The translations under genes were made by a program, and so were the position numbers. Of a DNA stretch of 64,000 nt, positions 60,290 through 64,000 are shown piece by piece. Source of the DNA: Paenibacillus rubinfantis (GTDB lineage Bacteria; Bacillota; Bacilli; Paenibacillales; Paenibacillaceae); contig NZ_LN909064.1 in the NCBI RefSeq assembly GCF_001486505.1, positions 541,812-605,811 on the forward strand. Reading direction: 5' to 3'. Each line of letters opens with the position of its first letter. Position 1 is the first letter of the stretch. The notes under the pieces are model-generated. The model was not told the origin of the DNA, did no database searches, and was given only the letters and a program-made list of their open reading frames with translations.

Positions 60290-60462
60290 TTTGTTTCCTT
60301 CCTTTCCGCAAAAGCTCCTTTTGTTGAATTTCATGCTGAGTTAACAATTTTAACGCCCCATATATAATACATGAAATGATCGTAAGAATAAAATTAATCA
60401 ATTCACTCAATTAGCAAGATATTCCACTTAAACCGGGATGAAGCTTGCCGTAACCCGGATTC

Positions 60463-60492
60463 TTGACGGATAACGCCCCTTTTTGGTAAATT
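60463..60492 (+). promoter_or_regulatory. Probable promoter of the leader-mutS2-like unit
   Basis: TTGACG (60463-60468), 18 bases, TAAATT (60487-60492). The start of transcription near 60500 would give a 75-base leader before the leader peptide. A small hairpin (TTCCT/AGGAA) lies at about 60500-60516. Confidence 0.55.
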
Positions 60493-60574
60493 AAAGGTAT
60501 TCCTTCTTTTCAGGAACTTGATTTGTGATCGAAAGATGACGATTAGAACATCCGCTTAAAGAGGAGAGATTTTG

Positions 60575-60598
60575 ATGTCGGTGAAGGTTCTTAACTAG
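60575..60598 (+). CDS. Leader peptide MSVKVLN
   Basis: A seven-codon open frame ATG-TCG-GTG-AAG-GTT-CTT-AAC-TAG with an excellent ribosome site (GAGGAG, eight bases before the ATG). Its last four codons form the 5' arm of the long RNA helix at 60587-60705, and two terminators stand between it and the mutS2-like gene. This is the arrangement of translational-attenuation leader peptides that sense stalled ribosomes. That it is translated is inferred. Confidence 0.65.
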   Translation: MSVKVLN

Positions 60599-60705
60599 TA
60601 ATTTCATAAGGACAGTTACACAGGGTATAGGGACGTGCCGCTTGGAGTCTAAGCGAGCCCGTATTTTCCCGTACGCTTGTTTCGGTCTATGAATTAGTTA
60701 AGAAC
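60587..60705 (+). ncRNA. Long-range helix of the attenuator leader RNA
   Basis: GTTCTTAACTA (60587-60597) is the exact complement of TAGTTAAGAAC (60695-60705), and ATTTCATA/TATGAAT extends the helix inward with small bulges. Within it lies a hairpin CGCTT/AAGCG (60639-60655). After it come hairpins GCAGCT/AGCTGC (60722-60738) and CGTTAT/ATAACG (60739-60754). A ribosome held near the end of the leader peptide would open this helix. Confidence 0.75.
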
Positions 60706-60758
60706 ACACGCGGAACATCTTGCAGCTTTTCCAGCTGCCGTTATCCCGATAACGACCA

Positions 60759-60788
60759 AGCCGTGCTGTTTTCAGCACGGCTTTTTTT
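60759..60788 (+). terminator. First terminator before the mutS2-like gene
   Basis: A perfect 10-bp stem AGCCGTGCTG/CAGCACGGCT with loop TTTT and a seven-T tail, 119 bp before the gene start. Confidence 0.95.
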
Positions 60789-60822
60789 GATTGATCGGAT
60801 TCGGCTACAGCGGGAGAAGTAT

Positions 60823-60862
60823 AGGCAAAGGATGGCATACGTGCTGTCCTTTGCCTTTTTTT
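60823..60862 (+). terminator. Second terminator before the mutS2-like gene
   Basis: A perfect 10-bp stem AGGCAAAGGA/TCCTTTGCCT with a 14-base loop and a T-run, 45 bp before the gene start. Confidence 0.95.
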
Positions 60863-60906
60863 ATGCCGGAAAGAAGGAATAATGATCGATGAAGGAGGTT
60901 TTCGTT

Positions 60907-62949
60907 TTGGAAACTTTTTCGCTTAGTACATTGGAATATGAGAGCATTAAACAGGATTTGCTGGGATACGCGGTATCCTATGCCGGTCGGAAACGAATCG
61001 AAGAGCTTGCACCGATGGTGGAAAAACGGGGGATCGAGCGGGCGATTGCCGAAACGGCAGAAGCGCTAGCGCTCTACGGAAAAGGGGCCAGCGTTCCGCT
61101 GCCCTCGCTGGAAGGGATTGAGCTGGTCGTCTCCTTGCTGGGCACCGGGTATCTGTTCACCGAACAGGACTTGATGGCGGTGCAGACATTTCTGAAAAGC
61201 TGCGGCCAGCTGAAGAAATATATGGTCTCCAAAGGGGAGATGGCCTGGAGAATCGGAATCTATGCAACGGATCTGCAGGAGTTGCCGGCATTGCAGCAGG
61301 AGATTCTCCGCTGTATCCGGTTCGGGGTGATTGCGGATGAGGCGAGCCGGGAGCTGGAGAAGACGCGCAAAAAAATCGCCGTCGTCAAAGAACGTATCCA
61401 GAAGCGCATCCAGTCTGTGATGGCTCGTCATGCCGCGATTTTGCAGGAAAATATCGTGAGCGTACGCGGCGGCAGATACGTGATTCCTGTGAAAAAGGAT
61501 TACTACAAGCAAGTCAACGGACGTATGCTGGATCAGTCGACCAGCGGACAAACGGTGTTTATCGAACCGCAGGAGGTGGCGGCGCTGCAAGGCGAGCTGG
61601 AGCTGCTTCAAGCCGAAGAAGCCCGGGAGGAAGCGAAAATTCTCGGTTATCTCGCTGGATTGGTCGAACGGGAAGCTGCCGACCTGATTCGGAATATTGA
61701 GATTACGGGGACGTATGACTTTATTTTTGCCAAAGCCAAATACGCCGCAACGATCGGCGGGGCTGCGGTTCAACTCAGCGAGACTGGGGAGACCGTGATT
61801 CGCGGGGCTAAGCATCCGAAGTTGCTGCAGACGATGGTCCCACTGGACATGGCGATCGGTGCGGATTACCGGACGCTGATCATCACCGGCCCGAATACCG
61901 GCGGAAAAACGGTCGTCCTGAAGACATTTGGCCTGTTGTCCCTGATGGTGCAATCGGGGTTGCTGGTGCCGGTTTCGCCGAACAGCCGTTTTGCGGTGTA
62001 CCAAGGCATCCGCGCCGTCATCGGGGACGGGCAGAACCTGGAGCAGTCGCTCAGCACCTTCTCCGCCCAAATCGGCGCGTTGGTGCAGATTTTACAGACA
62101 GCAGGGCCAACCACCCTGGTGCTGATCGATGAGCTGGCGGCCGGTACCGATCCGGGGGAAGGGATTGCCTTGTCCATCGCGGTCCTGGAGGAGTTTGCCC
62201 GAAAAAAAACAACGGTTATGGTGACGACCCACTTCAACGAGCTGAAGACGTTCGCCTCTCGGGCTGAAGGCTTCGAGAACGCGAGGATGGAATTCGATGC
62301 CGAGACGCTGCGTCCGCTGTACCGATTGACCATCGGGCAGTCCGGTCGAAGTTATGCGATTGAAATCGCCCGCAAGCTGGGCATGTCCGGCGGGATCATC
62401 GAACGTTCGCAGCATATCGTCAGCCGCCAGCAGTCCGCCGACGGCAGCGGAAGCGGCGGTTTGCGGTGGGATGAGATCGTTCCACCGAAGCAAGCCTCGT
62501 CGCCGGAAACGTCTGGATCCCGGAACCACCGCGACGTAAGGGACGGGAAGCGACGACCGCAGGCGAGCGGAACGGAGCGTCAAGGGAGCGGGGATGGTGC
62601 TGCTGCAAACGAAGATGGTTTAGGTTCAGATGAAGAAGCATCCGCGTTACCCCAACCCTCGCGTAAGTTTGAGGTTGGCGACGCCGTTCTCGTGACGTCC
62701 ATTGGAAAAATCGGCATCGTCGTTGAACCGCCGGACTTTCGGGGAATGGCGTTGGTGCAGGTCCAGAAGCAGAAAATCAAGATCAATCATAAACGGTTAA
62801 AGCCCTACCTGAAGAGCGAATCCCTGTATCCGGAGGATTATGATCTAGATATCATCTTTGACTCGAAGGAAAATCGGAAAAAGCGGAAACTGATGAACAA
62901 ACGCCATGTGGAGGGCTTGGTTATCCTCAAAAAGCCGGGGGAAGATTAA
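60907..62949 (+). CDS. MutS2-like ATPase without Smr domain
   Basis: A 680-residue MutS-family protein closest to MutS2: N-terminal FSLSTLEYESIKQDLLGYAV, core/clamp region with VRGGRYVIPVKKDYY and GQTVFIEPQEVAAL, then the ATPase with Walker A GPNTGGKT (about residue 328) and Walker B LIDELAAGTDPGEG (about 405), and DNA/ribosome-type VTTHFNELKTFA. A poorly conserved linker (about 510-585) replaces the coiled coil, a KOW-like domain follows (KFEVGDAVLVTSIGKIGIVV, about 587-606), and the protein ends without the Smr nuclease domain of ~785-residue MutS2. MutS2 of B. subtilis splits collided ribosomes. The TTG at 60907 lies eight bases after AAGGAGG, which itself lies inside an upstream in-frame ATG option (60889). 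Confidence 0.9.
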   Translation: METFSLSTLEYESIKQDLLGYAVSYAGRKRIEELAPMVEKRGIERAIAETAEALALYGKGASVPLPSLEGIELVVSLLGTGYLFTEQDLMAVQTFLKSCGQLKKYMVSKGEMAWRIGIYATDLQELPALQQEILRCIRFGVIADEASRELEKTRKKIAVVKERIQKRIQSVMARHAAILQENIVSVRGGRYVIPVKKDYYKQVNGRMLDQSTSGQTVFIEPQEVAALQGELELLQAEEAREEAKILGYLAGLVEREAADLIRNIEITGTYDFIFAKAKYAATIGGAAVQLSETGETVIRGAKHPKLLQTMVPLDMAIGADYRTLIITGPNTGGKTVVLKTFGLLSLMVQSGLLVPVSPNSRFAVYQGIRAVIGDGQNLEQSLSTFSAQIGALVQILQTAGPTTLVLIDELAAGTDPGEGIALSIAVLEEFARKKTTVMVTTHFNELKTFASRAEGFENARMEFDAETLRPLYRLTIGQSGRSYAIEIARKLGMSGGIIERSQHIVSRQQSADGSGSGGLRWDEIVPPKQASSPETSGSRNHRDVRDGKRRPQASGTERQGSGDGAAANEDGLGSDEEASALPQPSRKFEVGDAVLVTSIGKIGIVVEPPDFRGMALVQVQKQKIKINHKRLKPYLKSESLYPEDYDLDIIFDSKENRKKRKLMNKRHVEGLVILKKPGED

Positions 62950-63000
62950 CGGGAGGCGACGAAACGTAAGCCCAATCGCGGAAATTGTAATGAAAGAGAG

Positions 63001-63044
63001 AGCGTGAGCTTTAGGGATATCCTGAAGCTTGCGCTTCTTTTTTT
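63001..63044 (+). terminator. Terminator after the mutS2-like gene
   Basis: A long imperfect stem (AGCGTGAGCTTTAGG with CCTGAAGCTTGCGCT) is followed by TTCTTTTTTT. Confidence 0.88.
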
Positions 63045-63072
63045 AGGGGACGTGGGTAATGCTGTTATAAGG

Positions 63073-63215
63073 GATATGTATGAAATTTCATATATAACGA
63101 GGCGAGAAAGGCCCTGAATCCGGAATTATATATGAAAAATCGAACAGAATAGGGGCAAACGAGGGGGAAGCGGCGGGATATGTATGAAAAATCGCATAAA
63201 ATCGACAGAATGAGG
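63073..63215. repeat. Three TATGTATGAAA boxes at exact 52-bp spacing
   Basis: The boxes begin at 63075, 63127 and 63179: TATGTATGAAATTTCATATA, TATATATGAAAAATCGAACAG and TATGTATGAAAAATCGCATA. The first is a near palindrome. The spacing is exactly 52 bp twice, as in the AATGTTGTA array at 1181. The last is followed by a partial fourth motif (AAAATCGACAGAAT). No gene covers this stretch. Confidence 0.8.
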
Positions 63216-63300
63216 ATCTTAACGGGGAGAAATACGACGGCGGCGGGCACTGGCACGCATTCACTAAGTTATCTGACAAGACCAAAACAAAAACAAACAC

Positions 63301-63333
63301 AAAGGCCCTTGCGCCGATACCGCGCAAAGGCCT
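63301..63333 (-). terminator. Terminator of the fRMsr gene
   Basis: GGCCTTTGCGC pairs with GCGCAAGGGCC on the minus strand and is followed by TTTGTGTTTGTTTTTG. Confidence 0.85.
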
Positions 63334-63396
63334 AGGGAACTCGCCAAAAACAAGCCCATTTCGCAACACGTTCCCCTTGTTAAGTGGGGCGGTTAA

Positions 63397-63876
63397 CTAC
63401 AACTGTTTGGTGAGCGTCGCCACAAATTGCTCCAGGAAGACCTGGTCTTCAGCGTCAAAACGGCCCTTCAGCGGGCTGTCGATGTCGAGCACCCCAATCA
63501 GGCGGTCATCTTTAACGATCGGGACGACGATCTCACTGTTGGACGCGGCGTCGCAGGCGATATGGCCCGGAAACGCATGAACATCTTCGATCCGCAGCGT
63601 TTCGCGACGCTCCGCGCTGGTGCCGCATACGCCTTTGCCGAGCGGGATCCGGATGCAGGCCGGAAGGCCCTGAAACGGTCCGAGCACCAGCTCTTGGCCG
63701 TCAAACAAATAAAAGCCAACCCAATTGATATCATCTAAGAAAAAGTTCAGCAACGCGGCGGCGTTAGCCAAATTCGCTACCTGGTTGCTCTCCTCGTAAA
63801 TCAGCGCCTGAAGCTGCGACAAGACGGCGTTCTGTCGTTCTTCACGGGAGCCGCTGTATTCGCTGGTATGAAACAT
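63397..63876 (-). CDS. Free methionine-(R)-sulfoxide reductase (GAF domain)
   Basis: A 159-residue single GAF-domain enzyme that reduces free Met-R-sulfoxide with thioredoxin. The active-site cysteines are all present, in PACIRIPLG, GKGVCGTSA and GHIACDAASNSE, with the substrate-binding Glu and Asp residues (NSEIVVPI, IGVLDIDS). The length matches MsrC/YtsP proteins. It is monocistronic with its own terminator, and its start follows GGAGGGAATG on the minus strand. The sequence beyond it (63877-64000) shows no further gene. Confidence 0.95.
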   Translation of the reverse strand: MFHTSEYSGSREERQNAVLSQLQALIYEESNQVANLANAAALLNFFLDDINWVGFYLFDGQELVLGPFQGLPACIRIPLGKGVCGTSAERRETLRIEDVHAFPGHIACDAASNSEIVVPIVKDDRLIGVLDIDSPLKGRFDAEDQVFLEQFVATLTKQL

Positions 63877-64000
63877 TCGTCATTCCCTCCTTCAAGCTGC
63901 GGGCTGGCCTAGGCCGCCAACACAGCGATAGATTTATTATAAAGAAGTTTTTTGTCGAGGAATAGCATTCCATCGAAAGGGAGATTATTTTTTCTTACAA

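Noticed and set aside
60587..60705. RNase P RNA (starts GTTCTTAAC and ends with the complement, as B. subtilis rnpB does)
   Set aside because: The enclosed RNA is only about 120 bases, has none of the conserved RNase P core (GAGGAAAGTCC and others), and overlaps a leader ORF followed by terminators.
63877..64000. A further gene at the right edge
   Set aside because: Only the upstream region of the fRMsr gene is visible; no start codon with a ribosome site or usable frame was found.

Overview
The window is a chromosomal segment of a moderately GC-rich Gram-positive bacterium. It is almost certainly a member of the Paenibacillaceae (Paenibacillus or a close relative). The evidence is the strong AAGGAGG-type ribosome sites, frequent TTG/GTG starts, TTGACA-N17-TATATT promoters, a caa3 oxidase in the ctaCDEFG order, LtaS, a heptaprenyl diphosphate synthase, a guanine riboswitch on xpt-pbuX and a c-di-GMP riboswitch. 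I saw no prophage, integrase, transposase, tRNA or rRNA.

Layout. 1-1120: end of an ECF vitamin/metal transporter (ATPase tail, EcfT). 1479-6241: a U32-family protein, a class III aminotransferase with an apparent internal deletion, and a UbiA-type prenyltransferase. 6296-8641: an unknown coiled-coil protein and an MFS transporter around a LexA-like box. 8716-13214 (minus strand): heptaprenyl diphosphate synthase subunits, a type II NADH dehydrogenase with an extra membrane domain, and a lipoprotein with two FMN-binding repeats. This set resembles the Listeria flavin-based extracellular electron transfer locus, and its promoter has an FNR/CRP-type site at exactly -41.5. 13646-16702: an HD-GYP c-di-GMP phosphodiesterase and a 5TM histidine kinase. 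16770-23429: RidA, a TspO-like protein, a SNF2 helicase and small proteins. 23571-25825: guanine riboswitch, xpt, pbuX. 25830-28742: lipid glycosyltransferase, small proteins and a methionine aminopeptidase. 29660-35441: the cytochrome caa3 operon with CtaG and a DUF420 protein. 35516-40196: a GntR-controlled ABC exporter operon. 40408-43482: a two-component system and a lipoprotein. 43586-48195: a sugar ABC transporter with a LacI regulator and five matching operators. 48267-50522: a CstR-like persulfide regulon (rhodaneses, TauE exporter). 50649-54567: phosphodiester glycosidase, then a c-di-GMP riboswitch ahead of CheW and a chemoreceptor. 54629-60289: AIM24 protein, AraC regulator, MATE pump, LTA synthase. 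60463-62949: a leader peptide, a long RNA helix and two terminators ahead of a MutS2-like ATPase that lacks the Smr nuclease domain. 63397-63876: free methionine-R-sulfoxide reductase.

Two things stand out. First, the mutS2-like gene has the architecture of a ribosome-stalling (antibiotic-type) attenuator, which fits the known role of MutS2 in splitting collided ribosomes. Second, the intergenic spaces carry several unrelated-sequence families of short palindromic boxes that share one geometry: boxes of 23-25 bp repeated every ~52 bp (about five helical turns), with dissimilar spacers. All functional statements rest on motif recognition by eye; no database search was run.
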